Below, piece by piece: positions 1 through 8,535 of a DNA stretch of 64,000 nucleotides. Source of the DNA: Acidovorax_G lacteus (GTDB lineage Bacteria > Pseudomonadota > Gammaproteobacteria > Burkholderiales > Burkholderiaceae_C); NCBI RefSeq assembly GCF_039540375.1, contig NZ_BAABEX010000013.1, positions 218,552 through 282,551 of the forward strand. The letters run 5' to 3'. The notes under the pieces were generated by a model, which made no database searches, had not been told where the DNA came from, and saw nothing but the letters and a program-made list of their open reading frames with translations. Position 1 is the stretch's first letter. Every line of letters starts with the position of its first letter. The position numbers and the translations under genes were made by a program.

Positions 1-212
1 AGGACGACGCGACGATCGTGCGCTCCACCATCGACCTGGCCCACAACCTGGGCCTGAGCGTGGTGGCAGAAGGTGTCGAGACCGCGGCCATTCAGGAGCG
101 CCTGCGCGCCCTGTCGTGTGACGAGGCGCAGGGCTATCACATCAGCCGCCCCATGCCGCAGGATGAATTCTGGGGCTGGCAGGCGCAGCAGCTTCCGGCC
201 GCTGGCCGCTGA
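1..212 (+). CDS. C-terminal end of an EAL-domain protein (partial)
   Basis: The reading frame is open from the left edge (first full codon at base 3) and stops at 210-212, giving about 69 residues. The segment contains AHNLGLSVVAEGVET followed by CDEAQGYHISRPMP, which matches the last strands of EAL-type cyclic-di-GMP phosphodiesterase domains (the conserved VAEGVET and the QGY.fs.P motif). The catalytic EAL signature itself lies outside the window, so activity cannot be judged. Upstream GGDEF or sensor domains are likely but unseen. Two more c-di-GMP proteins occur at 24-28.8 kb. Confidence 0.85.
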   Translation, partial: DDATIVRSTIDLAHNLGLSVVAEGVETAAIQERLRALSCDEAQGYHISRPMPQDEFWGWQAQQLPAAGR

Positions 213-250
213 GGCGCCGACGTGGGCGCAGGACCGAGGACAATAGCGCC

Positions 251-1369
251 ATGCCCGCCCAGCCTCCTGCTCCGCCAAATGCCGTGTCCCAAGCTGCCGA
301 CGCGTCCTCCCGGTCTGTCGATGCGCCGGGGGATATCGCTGGCGCAGTCCCTGCACGGCCGATCTTGCGGAGGCCCACCACACCTTCGGCGGTGGTGAAT
401 GCAGCGCCCTCGCGCCCACCGGTGCGGCCTGGCGCGAGGGGCCGCCCGGCCACGCAGGCGCCCCGTGCTGATCGGGCGGGCAATCCATCGTCTGGCGCTG
501 TGCGCCCTGCATCTTCCGGTGGTCAGCGGCAGGCTGCGTCCGGGTCGCCCGCTCCCACCGGGGGGGCGCCTGTGTCGCAACGGTTGCCTCGCACCTCGGC
601 CACGCCGCCGGCGGCCGAGGGCATGCGGCTGAACAAGCGGCTGGCCGACATGGGACTGTGCTCGCGGCGCGAGGCCGACGACTGGATTGCGCGGGGCTGG
701 GTCCGGGTGAACGGCCAAGTGGCTGTCATGGGTCTGCAGGTCGCGCCTTTGGACCGGATTGAGGTCAGCCCCGAGGCACGAGGTCAGCAGGGGCAACAGG
801 TCACGATCCTGCTGCACAAGCCGGTGGGCTATGTCAGCGGGCAGGCCGAAGACGGCTACACGCCCGCCGTGGCGCTCATCAATGCCCGCACGCACTGGCA
901 GGGCGACGCGAGCCGGCAGCGTTTTGCACCGGGCCAGTTGCGGGGCCTCGCACCTGCCGGGCGGCTGGACATCGATTCGGTGGGCCTGCTCGTGCTGACA
1001 CAGGATGGACGCGTTGCCCGGCAACTCATCGGCGAAGACTCCGAGGTCGAAAAGGAATATCTGGTGCGCGTGCAGTTCGGGGATGTGACCACCAACGTGC
1101 AGACCGTGTTTCCGGCTGAACGGCTCGCACGGCTGTGCCACGGACTGTCGCTGGATGGCAAGGCGCTGAGGCCTGCACGCGTGGAATGGCAGAACCCTGA
1201 ACAACTGCGGTTCGTGCTGACCGAGGGCCGCAAGCGCCAGATCCGCCGCATGTGCGAGCTGGTCGGTCTCAAGGTCGTAGGCCTCAAGCGCATCCGCATT
1301 GGGCAGGTGACGCTGGGGCATCTGCCGGTCGGCCAATGGCGCTATCTTGCGCCGCACGAGCGTTTCTGA
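251..1369 (+). CDS. RsuA/RluF-family rRNA pseudouridine synthase with long Pro/Ala-rich N-terminus
   Basis: Predicted 372 aa. Residues ~125-170 form an S4 RNA-binding domain (MRLNKRLADMGLCSRREADD). The pseudouridine synthase core follows, with GRLDIDSVGL carrying the expected catalytic Asp near residue 240, then EKEYLVRV and GRKRQIRRMCE. The C-terminal motifs resemble RluF (23S rRNA) more than RsuA, but I would not fix the target uridine. The first ~120 residues are low complexity, rich in Pro, Ala and Arg, and absent from compact family members. Translation could also begin at the internal ATG at 623, giving a 248-aa core protein. I kept the long form because the frame stays open with similar composition. 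Confidence 0.85.
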   Translation: MPAQPPAPPNAVSQAADASSRSVDAPGDIAGAVPARPILRRPTTPSAVVNAAPSRPPVRPGARGRPATQAPRADRAGNPSSGAVRPASSGGQRQAASGSPAPTGGAPVSQRLPRTSATPPAAEGMRLNKRLADMGLCSRREADDWIARGWVRVNGQVAVMGLQVAPLDRIEVSPEARGQQGQQVTILLHKPVGYVSGQAEDGYTPAVALINARTHWQGDASRQRFAPGQLRGLAPAGRLDIDSVGLLVLTQDGRVARQLIGEDSEVEKEYLVRVQFGDVTTNVQTVFPAERLARLCHGLSLDGKALRPARVEWQNPEQLRFVLTEGRKRQIRRMCELVGLKVVGLKRIRIGQVTLGHLPVGQWRYLAPHERF

Positions 1370-1408
1370 TCCTTGCCGGTCGGGGCCGCTGTTTCCATCG
1401 GGAGCCCC

Positions 1409-2686
1409 ATGTCTGCCCCATCCATTCCCCCGGTGCCCGGCGCCCGCCAAACGCCATCTGAACCGGAACACAGACCCGCGCGGCGCTCGTGGCGTGCGTC
1501 GGACCTGCGGGGCGCCATGCGCCTTGCGGCCCAGGCGACGGTGGGCATCAGCCGCGTGGCAGAGGGTGTACACCAGTCCGTACTGGGTACCTTGGGCCTG
1601 CCGGGGGGCGAAGCCCCGGGGCAGGCGCGGGGCCTGACGGGACTGATCTACCGCAGCATCCGCGGTGTCACTGGCCTGGTGGACGCAGGCTTGCAGGCCG
1701 GGCTGGCCCGGCTGGAACCTTTGTGGGAGGCCGACCCCGCCGATGGCGCGGTGTCGTGGGAACGCGAAGCGGGGATTGCCGCCCTCAATGGCGTGATGGG
1801 CGACCGCCTGGAGGCCGACGGCAATCCACTGTGCACCGCGATGCAGTGGTGCCAGCACGGTCGGCCGCTGGATCTGCGCCGCGCCAGGGGCGGCCGTCTG
1901 CTGGTGCTGGTCCACGGGCTGTGCATGAACGACCTGCAGTGGCAGCGCAAAGGCCATGACCACGGCGCGTTTCTGGCAGAGGCCCTGGGCTACACCCCGG
2001 TGTACCTGCGCTACAACACGGGTCTGCACGTCTCGGCCAACGGCGAGCGACTCGATGCCATGCTCTCCGACTTGGTGCGGGACTGGCCGACGCCCGTGAC
2101 CGAGGTGTCGGTGCTGGCCCACAGCATGGGCGGCTTGGTGGCGCGCAGTGCCTGCGCGCAGGCCGGGGCGGACAGTCTCTGGCGGCCGTTGCTGCGGCAC
2201 CTGGTGTTTCTGGGCACTCCCCACCACGGCGCGCCGCTGGAGCGCGCTGGCCATGTGGTGGATGTGCTGCTGGGCCAGTCGGTGTATGCGCGCCCGTTTG
2301 CCCGCCTTGCCCGCTTGCGCAGCGCGGGAATCACCGATCTGCGCTTCGGGCATGTGCAGGCCAGCGATTGGGAGGGCCGCGACCGTTTTCACCGCAGCAC
2401 CGACCGACGCGCCCCGCTGCCTTTGCCCGCGGACGTGGCCTGTCACGCGGTAGCCGGTACGCTGGCGGCGCAGCGCAGCCCGCTGGCCGAGCGGCTGGTG
2501 GGCGACGGGCTGGTGCCGCTGCGCAGCGCCCTGGGCCAGCACGACGCCCCGGAGCGCACGCTGGCATTTGCGCGGCGCGACCAGGCCGTGCTGCACCGCC
2601 TCGGGCATCTGGATCTGCTGAGCGACCCCCGGGTGGCCCGCCAATTGCTGGCGTGGCTGCAGCCGGCGGGCGCTGTGTCAGGATAG
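1409..2686 (+). CDS. Alpha/beta-hydrolase (PGAP1/lipase-like esterase)
   Basis: 425 aa from ATG 1409, chosen because GGAG lies 5 nt upstream. An in-frame TTG at 1373 has no such site. An oxyanion-type HGLCMND motif sits near residue 168, and the nucleophile elbow AHSMGG places the catalytic Ser at residue 239. LGTPHHGAP follows, as in PGAP1-like and lipase-like serine hydrolases. A late GDGLVPLRSALG segment probably supplies the catalytic Asp region, and HRLGHLDLL the His. No signal peptide is evident, so it is probably cytosolic. The substrate is unknown. It starts 39 nt after the pseudouridine synthase stop, so cotranscription is possible. Confidence 0.82.
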   Translation: MSAPSIPPVPGARQTPSEPEHRPARRSWRASDLRGAMRLAAQATVGISRVAEGVHQSVLGTLGLPGGEAPGQARGLTGLIYRSIRGVTGLVDAGLQAGLARLEPLWEADPADGAVSWEREAGIAALNGVMGDRLEADGNPLCTAMQWCQHGRPLDLRRARGGRLLVLVHGLCMNDLQWQRKGHDHGAFLAEALGYTPVYLRYNTGLHVSANGERLDAMLSDLVRDWPTPVTEVSVLAHSMGGLVARSACAQAGADSLWRPLLRHLVFLGTPHHGAPLERAGHVVDVLLGQSVYARPFARLARLRSAGITDLRFGHVQASDWEGRDRFHRSTDRRAPLPLPADVACHAVAGTLAAQRSPLAERLVGDGLVPLRSALGQHDAPERTLAFARRDQAVLHRLGHLDLLSDPRVARQLLAWLQPAGAVSG

Positions 2687-2777
2687 CGGGGCTGCTGCTG
2701 CGCAACGGATGGTTGGCCTGCTGTCCCGCGGCCGCTACCATGTCGCCCATGCGCGAATATGTAACAAGGAGAATTCA

Positions 2778-3713
2778 GTGAGCGAGAAGAAATACCGCCT
2801 GGTGACCCGCAGCGACTTTGACGGTCTGGTGTGCGCGGTGCTGCTCAACGAGATGAATCTGATCGACGAGATCACGTTCGTGCATCCCAAGGACATGCAG
2901 GACGGCAAGGTGGCGATCACCTCGCGGGACATCACCACCAACCTGCCGTATGTGCCGGGGGCGCATCTGGTGTTTGACCACCACGAGTCCGAGACCGTGC
3001 GCAACGCCGGCCGCCGCGACACCAACCACATCATCGAAGCCAAAGCCCCGTCGGCTGCGCGCGTGGTTTACAACTACTACGGCGGCAAGGCGGCGTTCCC
3101 GCGCATCACCGACGAGATGATGGCGGCGGTAGACCAGGCCGATTCGGCCCAGTATTCGCGCGAGGACATCCTCAACCCCCAGGGCTGGGTGCTGCTCAAC
3201 TACATCATGGATTCGCGCACTGGCCTGGGCCGTTTCCGTGATTTCCGCATCAGCAACTACGCGCTGATGATGGACCTGATCCAGTACTGCCGTGACCACA
3301 CCATTGAGGAAATCCTGGCCCTGCCGGACGTGCAGGAGCGTGTGCGGCTCTACCACGAGCACGCGCCCAAGGCCAAGGAGCAGATCCTGCGCTGCGGCAT
3401 CCAGATCGGCAAGCTGGTGGTGCTGGATCTGCGCGACGAAGAGACCATCTGGGCGACCAACCGCTTCATGATTTATGCGCTGTTCCCCGAGGCCAACATC
3501 TCCATCCATGTGATGTGGGGCCTGCAGAAGCAGAACACGGTGTTTGCCACGGGCAAATCCATCCTCAACCGCACGAGCAACACCCATGTGGGCAACCTGA
3601 TGCTCGAATTCGGCGGCGGCGGCCATGCGGCCGCAGGCACCTGCCAGCTGGCCAACGACAAGGCCGACCTGGTGCTGCAGACACTGGTCAACCGCATCAC
3701 GCTCGACGGCTGA
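2778..3713 (+). CDS. DHH-family phosphoesterase
   Basis: 311 aa. The GTG at 2778 is preferred because AAGGAG (2766-2771) sits 6 nt upstream. A longer ATG start at 2709 would add an unrelated leader. Visible features are the N-terminal SDFDGLVCAVLL segment (first metal site), the FDHHES motif that names the family, and a C-terminal GGGGHAAAGTC typical of DHHA1 domains. The superfamily includes NrnA-like oligoribonucleases, pAp phosphatases and exopolyphosphatases. Sequence alone does not choose between them, although this subgroup is often labelled exopolyphosphatase-like. A terminator-like hairpin follows the gene. Confidence 0.85.
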   Translation: MSEKKYRLVTRSDFDGLVCAVLLNEMNLIDEITFVHPKDMQDGKVAITSRDITTNLPYVPGAHLVFDHHESETVRNAGRRDTNHIIEAKAPSAARVVYNYYGGKAAFPRITDEMMAAVDQADSAQYSREDILNPQGWVLLNYIMDSRTGLGRFRDFRISNYALMMDLIQYCRDHTIEEILALPDVQERVRLYHEHAPKAKEQILRCGIQIGKLVVLDLRDEETIWATNRFMIYALFPEANISIHVMWGLQKQNTVFATGKSILNRTSNTHVGNLMLEFGGGGHAAAGTCQLANDKADLVLQTLVNRITLDG

Positions 3714-3734
3714 CACGGCCTTGCCCCGTGCCTG

Positions 3735-3757
3735 AACCGCGCCCGCTGGGCGCGGTT
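3735..3757 (+). terminator. Rho-independent-type hairpin after the DHH gene
   Basis: AACCGCGCC (3735-3743), a 5-nt loop, then GGCGCGGTT (3749-3757) form a perfect 9-bp stem 22 nt after the stop codon. It is followed by TCGCTTTG, a weak T tract. It probably separates the DHH gene from htpG. Confidence 0.6.
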
Positions 3758-3868
3758 TCGCTTTGCAGCCCTTGAAACCCTTTGGCCCGCCCCCATGTGC
3801 GCGCCTGCCGGGGCCGCCGCGCCCCGACCGCCTGCGGGCACGCATCCACACATTGGGAGAACCCTCAC

Positions 3869-5818
3869 ATGAGCAAACAGACCCTGTCCTTTCAGGCCGA
3901 GGTGGCGCAGCTGCTCCACCTGGTCACGCATTCGCTGTATTCCAACCAGGAAATCTTCCTGCGCGAACTGGTCTCCAACGCCTCGGACGCCTGCGACAAG
4001 CTGCGCTTCGAAGCCATGGCCGACAGCGCGTTGTACGAAGACGCGCCCAACCTCGAAGTGCGCCTGAGTGTGGACCCGGCCGCCAAGACGCTGACCATCA
4101 CCGACAACGGCATCGGCATGAGCGCGCAGGAGGCCATCGACCACCTGGGCACGATTGCCAAGAGCGGCACCAAGGACTTCATGGGCAAACTCACGGGCGA
4201 CCAGAAAGCAGACGCCCAGCTCATCGGCCAGTTCGGCGTGGGCTTTTATTCGGGCTTCATCGTGGCCGACAAGATCACCGTCGAATCGCGCCGCGCGGGC
4301 CTGCCACCCGAGCAGGGCGTACGCTGGATCAGCGGCGGCACCGGTGAGTTCGAGGTGGAGGCCATCACCCGGGCCGCCCGCGGCACCAGCGTGATCCTGC
4401 ACCTGCGCGAAGACGCGGCCGAGTACCTCAACGCCTGGAAGCTCAAGCAGGTGATTGCCAAGTACTCGGACCACATCAGCCTGCCCATCCTCATGGAAAA
4501 AGAGGAGTGGAAAGACAGCGACAAGGAAGGCGAGCCCGGCGCCATGGTCAAGACGGGCGAGTGGGAGACCGTCAACAAGGCCAGCGCGCTGTGGACGCGG
4601 CCCAAGAAGGACATCACCGAAGCGCAGTACCAGGACTTCTACAAGGCCATCAGCCACGACTTCGAGAACCCGCTGACCTGGAGCCACAACCGCGTCGAGG
4701 GCAACACCGAATACACGCAGCTGCTGTACATCCCGGCCAAGGCACCGTTCGATCTGTGGAACCGCGACAAGAAGGCGGGCGTGAAGCTGTACGTCAAGCG
4801 CGTGTTCATCATGGACGACGCCGAAGCGCTGATGCCCACCTACCTGCGCTTTGTGAAGGGCGTGATCGACTCGGCCGACCTGCCGCTGAACGTGAGCCGC
4901 GAACTGCTGCAGGAAAGCCGCGACGTGCGCGCCATCCGCGAAGGCAGCACCAAGCGCGTGCTCTCGATGCTGGAAGACCTGGCCAAGCACGACCAGCACA
5001 CCACGGGCGAAGGCGCCGATGGCGTGACCGACGTGGTGAGCGAGGAAGACAAGGCCAAGGAAGGCAAGTACACCCAGTTCTACGCCGAGTTCGGTGCCGT
5101 GCTCAAGGAAGGCCTGGGTGAAGACTTTGCCAACCGCGAACGCATTGCCAAGCTGCTGCGCTTTGCCAGCACCACCACCGACACCGTGAGCGTCGGCTTT
5201 GCCGATTACAAGGCGCGCATGAAGGAGGGCCAGGAGGCCATCTACTACATCACCGCCGACACGCTGGCCGCCGCCAAGAAAAGCCCGCAGCTCGAAGTCT
5301 TCAAGAAGAAGGGTATCGAGGTGCTCTTGATGACCGACCGCGTGGACGAGTGGGCGCTGAACTACCTGCACGACTTCGACGGCACGCCGCTGCAAAGCGT
5401 GGCCAAGGGCGCGGTCGATCTGGGCAAGCTGCAGGACGAGGCCGAAAAGAAGGCGGCCGAGGAAGCCGCCGAGGCCTTCAAGCCCGTGCTGGCCCAGCTG
5501 AAGGAAGCGCTCAAGGACAAGGCGCAGGACGTGCGCGTGACCACGCGCCTCGTCGATTCGCCCGCCTGCCTGGTGGTGGAAGAGGGCGGCATGAGCAACC
5601 AGCTCGCGCGCCTGCTCAAGCAGGCCGGCCAGCAGGCCCCCGACACCAAACCCGTGCTGGAGGTGAACGCCGAGCACGCGCTGGTGAAAAAGCTCGACGG
5701 CAGCGTGCATTTCCACGACCTGGCGCACATCCTGTTCGACCAGGCGCTGCTGGCCGAGGGTGGCCTGCCCGAGGACCCGGCCGCCTACGTGCGCCGCGTG
5801 AACGCGCTGCTCGTCTGA
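3869..5818 (+). CDS. htpG: Chaperone protein HtpG (Hsp90)
   Basis: 649 aa, a normal bacterial Hsp90 length. Start ATG 3869 has GGGAG 9 nt upstream and gives the canonical N-terminus MSKQTLSFQAEV. The GHKL ATPase domain is recognised by LYSNQEIFLRELVSNASDA, the DNGIGM motif and GQFGVGFYSGF. The middle domain carries YVKRVFI and PLNVSRELLQ. The C-terminal dimerisation domain ends the protein. It acts as a cytosolic ATP-dependent chaperone. It appears to be a single transcription unit between the hairpin at 3735 and the repeat-bearing gap at 5819. Confidence 0.97.
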   Translation: MSKQTLSFQAEVAQLLHLVTHSLYSNQEIFLRELVSNASDACDKLRFEAMADSALYEDAPNLEVRLSVDPAAKTLTITDNGIGMSAQEAIDHLGTIAKSGTKDFMGKLTGDQKADAQLIGQFGVGFYSGFIVADKITVESRRAGLPPEQGVRWISGGTGEFEVEAITRAARGTSVILHLREDAAEYLNAWKLKQVIAKYSDHISLPILMEKEEWKDSDKEGEPGAMVKTGEWETVNKASALWTRPKKDITEAQYQDFYKAISHDFENPLTWSHNRVEGNTEYTQLLYIPAKAPFDLWNRDKKAGVKLYVKRVFIMDDAEALMPTYLRFVKGVIDSADLPLNVSRELLQESRDVRAIREGSTKRVLSMLEDLAKHDQHTTGEGADGVTDVVSEEDKAKEGKYTQFYAEFGAVLKEGLGEDFANRERIAKLLRFASTTTDTVSVGFADYKARMKEGQEAIYYITADTLAAAKKSPQLEVFKKKGIEVLLMTDRVDEWALNYLHDFDGTPLQSVAKGAVDLGKLQDEAEKKAAEEAAEAFKPVLAQLKEALKDKAQDVRVTTRLVDSPACLVVEEGGMSNQLARLLKQAGQQAPDTKPVLEVNAEHALVKKLDGSVHFHDLAHILFDQALLAEGGLPEDPAAYVRRVNALLV

Positions 5819-6202
5819 GCGCCGCGGCCTGCGGTCGCTGGCACCCAGCCACGCGCGGCGATCCATCGCGGCGCACCGCTAGCCGGGCTGCAGACAGCGC
5901 GCTGGCCCGCTCTGGCGGCGCGCCGGACCCTACGAAGGCCCTGCCCGGTTGGGGCGGTGGCGCCATCCCCCGGATGCGGGAGTTGAGTGCCGAATCGGCT
6001 GCTCGTGCTTCAAAATCAAGCACGAGCAGCTATCAAAAATATAGCAAAATGCTCGGGCGGCACCCGACCGTGGCAGGGGCGAGCCCCCAGCGCGCCCGGG
6101 CCCATGCCAGACAAGGCTGGACCACCTCGGCTGCGTGCCGATAATCGCGGCTTCGGCGGCGCCCGGTGCGCGCGGCCATCTTTCGCGGGGCTTGGGGCCT
6201 TC
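5819..6202. other. Intergenic region htpG-xrtH
   Basis: About 384 bases without a convincing gene. The frame of the downstream exosortase is open back to 5987, but that leader has no family similarity. The only structured element seen is the compound hairpin repeat at 6001-6046. No promoter matching the sigma70 consensus stands out. Confidence 0.5.
6001..6046 (+). repeat. Dispersed compound hairpin repeat, copy 1
   Basis: GCTCGTGCTT (6001-6010) pairs perfectly with AAGCACGAGC (6018-6027). It is followed directly by the second small hairpin GCTAT...ATAGC (6029-6045) with an AT-rich loop. This is the same two-hairpin design found at eight other places in the window. As an intergenic copy it could act as a terminator or an RNA processing site, but that is not shown. 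Confidence 0.85.
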
Positions 6203-6751
6203 ATGCTGCGTTTCTTCATCACCTTCATCGCGCTGCAGCTCACGCTGTTCGGCCTGAACATGCTCAACTGGGTGCAGCAGCACATCGTGCTGCCCTGGAC
6301 GGCGCTGCTCGCACGCATGTGCGTGGAACTGGTCACGCTGTTCGACAAAACCGCCGCCGCCTCGGGCAAGGTGCTGTGGAACACCCAGACCGGCTTTGGC
6401 GTGTCCATCGAGCCCGGCTGCAACGGCATCGAGGCCTGCATCGTGCTGTTCGCGGCGGTGATGGCCTTTCCCGCCACCTGGCGGCACAAACTCGTGGGCC
6501 TGGTGGTGGGCTTTGTGGCCGTGCAGGCGCTCAACATCGTGCGTGTGATCAGCCTGTTCTACCTGGGGCAGTGGAGCACGCCCGTGTTCAATTTCGCGCA
6601 CGAGTACCTGTGGCAGGCGCTGATCATGCTGGACGTGCTCATTGTCTGGCTGCTGTGGGTGCGGGCGGGCAACAAGGGCGGTGCCGACGCCGACGGCACG
6701 CCGCCGAATGCTCCGCCGCCGACCACGCCGGGCACCCCGGCCCTGGCCTGA
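6203..6751 (+). CDS. xrtH: Exosortase H (XrtH)
   Basis: 182 aa from ATG 6203, a polytopic inner-membrane protein with about five or six hydrophobic helices. The exosortase/archaeosortase cysteine-protease-like triad is visible: Cys73 in EPGCNGIEA, Arg114 in NIVRV, and His133 in NFAHEYLW. Exosortases process proteins ending in PEP-CTERM-like sorting signals. The XrtH subfamily is associated with the IPTL-CTERM class of signals. The C-terminal ~25 residues are Pro/Gly/Ala rich and probably cytoplasmic. The next gene, 9 nt downstream, encodes its usual membrane partner. No protein with an IPTL-type C-terminus is encoded in this window, so substrates must lie elsewhere. Confidence 0.88.
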   Translation: MLRFFITFIALQLTLFGLNMLNWVQQHIVLPWTALLARMCVELVTLFDKTAAASGKVLWNTQTGFGVSIEPGCNGIEACIVLFAAVMAFPATWRHKLVGLVVGFVAVQALNIVRVISLFYLGQWSTPVFNFAHEYLWQALIMLDVLIVWLLWVRAGNKGGADADGTPPNAPPPTTPGTPALA

Positions 6752-6760
6752 GGCCGCAGC

Positions 6761-7390
6761 ATGGCGCGCTGGCATCTGCCCCCCATCGCCCGTTTCATGG
6801 CTGCTGCCGTGGCCTGGCTGATCGCGCTCACAGTGGTCTGGAGCCAGGTCTCGGCCTGGACGTCCTACCCCGTGGCCTGGCTCACGCACGTGGCGCTGGA
6901 GCAGGGTGCGCCCATGTGGGTGCGCAAGGTGCATGTGCGCCCCGGCGTGATCGAGGCCGAAACCACCATCGAAATTGCCGTGCCCCAGGCGGGCGGGCGC
7001 AAGGCCGAGTTCTCGGTGGAGGCCAGCCCCGCCCGCTATGCCTACGGGCTGCCGATTCTGCTGGCGCTGCTGCTGGCCGCAGGCTGGCGGCGGCGCGGGC
7101 TGTGGCAGCGCGCGCTGGCCGGTTACGTGCTGCTGTGGCCCACCCAGGCGCTGAGCACGGTGATGTTCCTGCTCATGCAGATGATTTCGACAGCGCAGTT
7201 CAATCTGCGCACCCTGCGCGCCGACATGTGGCAGCTCGAAGCCATCATCTACGGCTACCAGGCCGGCGCCCTGGTGCTGCCCACGCTGGTACCGGTGATG
7301 CTGTGGCTGTGGCTTGACCGCGCCTACGTGGCCGAAGTGCTGGTGCCGGGTTTCCGCCGTTTTGCGGGGCAGTCGGCCGTGCCGCGCTGA
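6761..7390 (+). CDS. Exosortase H-associated membrane protein
   Basis: 209 aa with an N-terminal membrane segment (~residues 13-30), a periplasmic-looking stretch of about 60 residues, two central hydrophobic helices (~95-145), and a C-terminal helix ending near LWLWLD. I recognise the family only by its conserved pairing with XrtH. No catalytic motif is visible. It lies 9 nt after xrtH on the same strand, so the two are almost certainly one operon. A role in substrate presentation or complex stability would be inference. Confidence 0.75.
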   Translation: MARWHLPPIARFMAAAVAWLIALTVVWSQVSAWTSYPVAWLTHVALEQGAPMWVRKVHVRPGVIEAETTIEIAVPQAGGRKAEFSVEASPARYAYGLPILLALLLAAGWRRRGLWQRALAGYVLLWPTQALSTVMFLLMQMISTAQFNLRTLRADMWQLEAIIYGYQAGALVLPTLVPVMLWLWLDRAYVAEVLVPGFRRFAGQSAVPR

Positions 7391-7421
7391 ACGCGCGGCC
7401 TGCGCTGGCGTTGCGCTGCTT

Positions 7422-8474
7422 TCAGGCCGCCAGCGGTGCCTCCGACATGGCTTCGATCTGCTCGTGCAGCATGTCCACCTGGCCGCGCCAGTAGTCACTG
7501 TTGCCAAACCACGGGAACGCCTGCGGAAAGATCGGGTCTTCCCAGCGCCGCGCAAGCCACGCGCTGTAGTGGATGAGCCGCAGCGTGCGCAGCGGCTCGA
7601 TCAGCCCCAGCTCGCGCCGGTCGAACGCGCGGAACTGCTCGTAGCCATCCAGCAGCACGGCCAGTTGCTGCGTGCGTTGGGCGCGCTCGCCCGACAGCAG
7701 CATCCACAGGTCTTGCACCGCCGGGCCGCTGCGCGCGTCGTCCAGGTCCACAAAGTGCGGGCCACCGTCCGGGCGGTCCACGGGGGTCCAGAGGATGTTG
7801 CCCGGATGGCAGTCGCCGTGCAGGCGCAGGGTGTGCGCGTCGGCCAGCACCGGGCGCAGGCTGCCGTCGGCCAGAGCCAGGCCGCGGTCGGCCATGGTGG
7901 CCAGGGCCTGCTCGCAGGCGTCGCGCCAGGCGCGCTGCACGTCCAGCGGGATCATGTGGTGGCCCAGCAGCCAGTCGCGCGACGCCTCGCCAAACTGGGC
8001 CACCGACAGCGCAGGCCGGTGTACAAAAGGCTGCGCTGCGCCCACGGTGTGGATGCGCGCCAGGTAGCGGCCCACCCATTCGAGCACTTCGTCGTCGTCC
8101 AGCTCGGGCGCGCGTCCGCCACGCCAGGGGCTCACGGCAAACCGAAAGCCGCCATGCTCGGCCAGGGTGCTGCCGCCTTCGAGCACCCGCGGCGCCACCA
8201 CGGGGACTTCGGCCGCAGCCAGCTCCTGCGCAAACGCATGCTCTTCGAGGATCTCGTCGGGGCTCCAGCGCCCGGGCCGGTAGAACTTGGCCACCACGCG
8301 CTGGCCGTCTTCCAGCGCCACCTGGTACACGCGGTTTTCGTACGAAGGCAAGGCCAGCAGCCGGCCGTCACCATACAGGCCCACCTGGGCCAGTGCATCC
8401 AGCACCAGGTCGGGTGTGAGGCTGGCGTAAGGGTGGCTGGAGGGCTCAGAGGGCGGTGCGGGCAGGAGGCTCAT
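7422..8474 (-). CDS. srkA: Stress response kinase A (SrkA/YihE-like Ser/Thr kinase)
   Basis: 350 aa from ATG at 8474 with AGGAG-like bases just upstream. It has an aminoglycoside-phosphotransferase/choline-kinase fold. The catalytic loop reads LHGDCHPGNILW (Asp and Asn expected to be catalytic and Mg-binding) and the metal motif FVDLDDA follows. The N-terminal LPSYENRVYQV and VVAKFYRPGRW segments are characteristic of SrkA/YihE. In E. coli this kinase protects against death after envelope or oxidative stress. It is convergent with the exosortase operon (31 nt between stops) and follows the DUF2855 gene on the same strand. Confidence 0.9.
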   Translation of the reverse strand: MSLLPAPPSEPSSHPYASLTPDLVLDALAQVGLYGDGRLLALPSYENRVYQVALEDGQRVVAKFYRPGRWSPDEILEEHAFAQELAAAEVPVVAPRVLEGGSTLAEHGGFRFAVSPWRGGRAPELDDDEVLEWVGRYLARIHTVGAAQPFVHRPALSVAQFGEASRDWLLGHHMIPLDVQRAWRDACEQALATMADRGLALADGSLRPVLADAHTLRLHGDCHPGNILWTPVDRPDGGPHFVDLDDARSGPAVQDLWMLLSGERAQRTQQLAVLLDGYEQFRAFDRRELGLIEPLRTLRLIHYSAWLARRWEDPIFPQAFPWFGNSDYWRGQVDMLHEQIEAMSEAPLAA

Positions 8475-8535
8475 GCGTTGATTGTCGCTGCCCGCCTCGC
8501 AGCGCTTGCCAGGTCGCCCCGGCTGGCTGCTGGGC

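Noticed and set aside
137..2644. 835-codon open frame on the minus strand
   Set aside because: Antisense to two well-supported genes (pseudouridine synthase, hydrolase). Its translation is low-complexity His/Gln/Arg-rich with no motif, typical of high-GC shadow frames.
3473..5866. 797-codon open frame antisense to htpG
   Set aside because: A mirror of htpG codon bias, repetitive Leu/Val/Gln/His composition, and no family resemblance.
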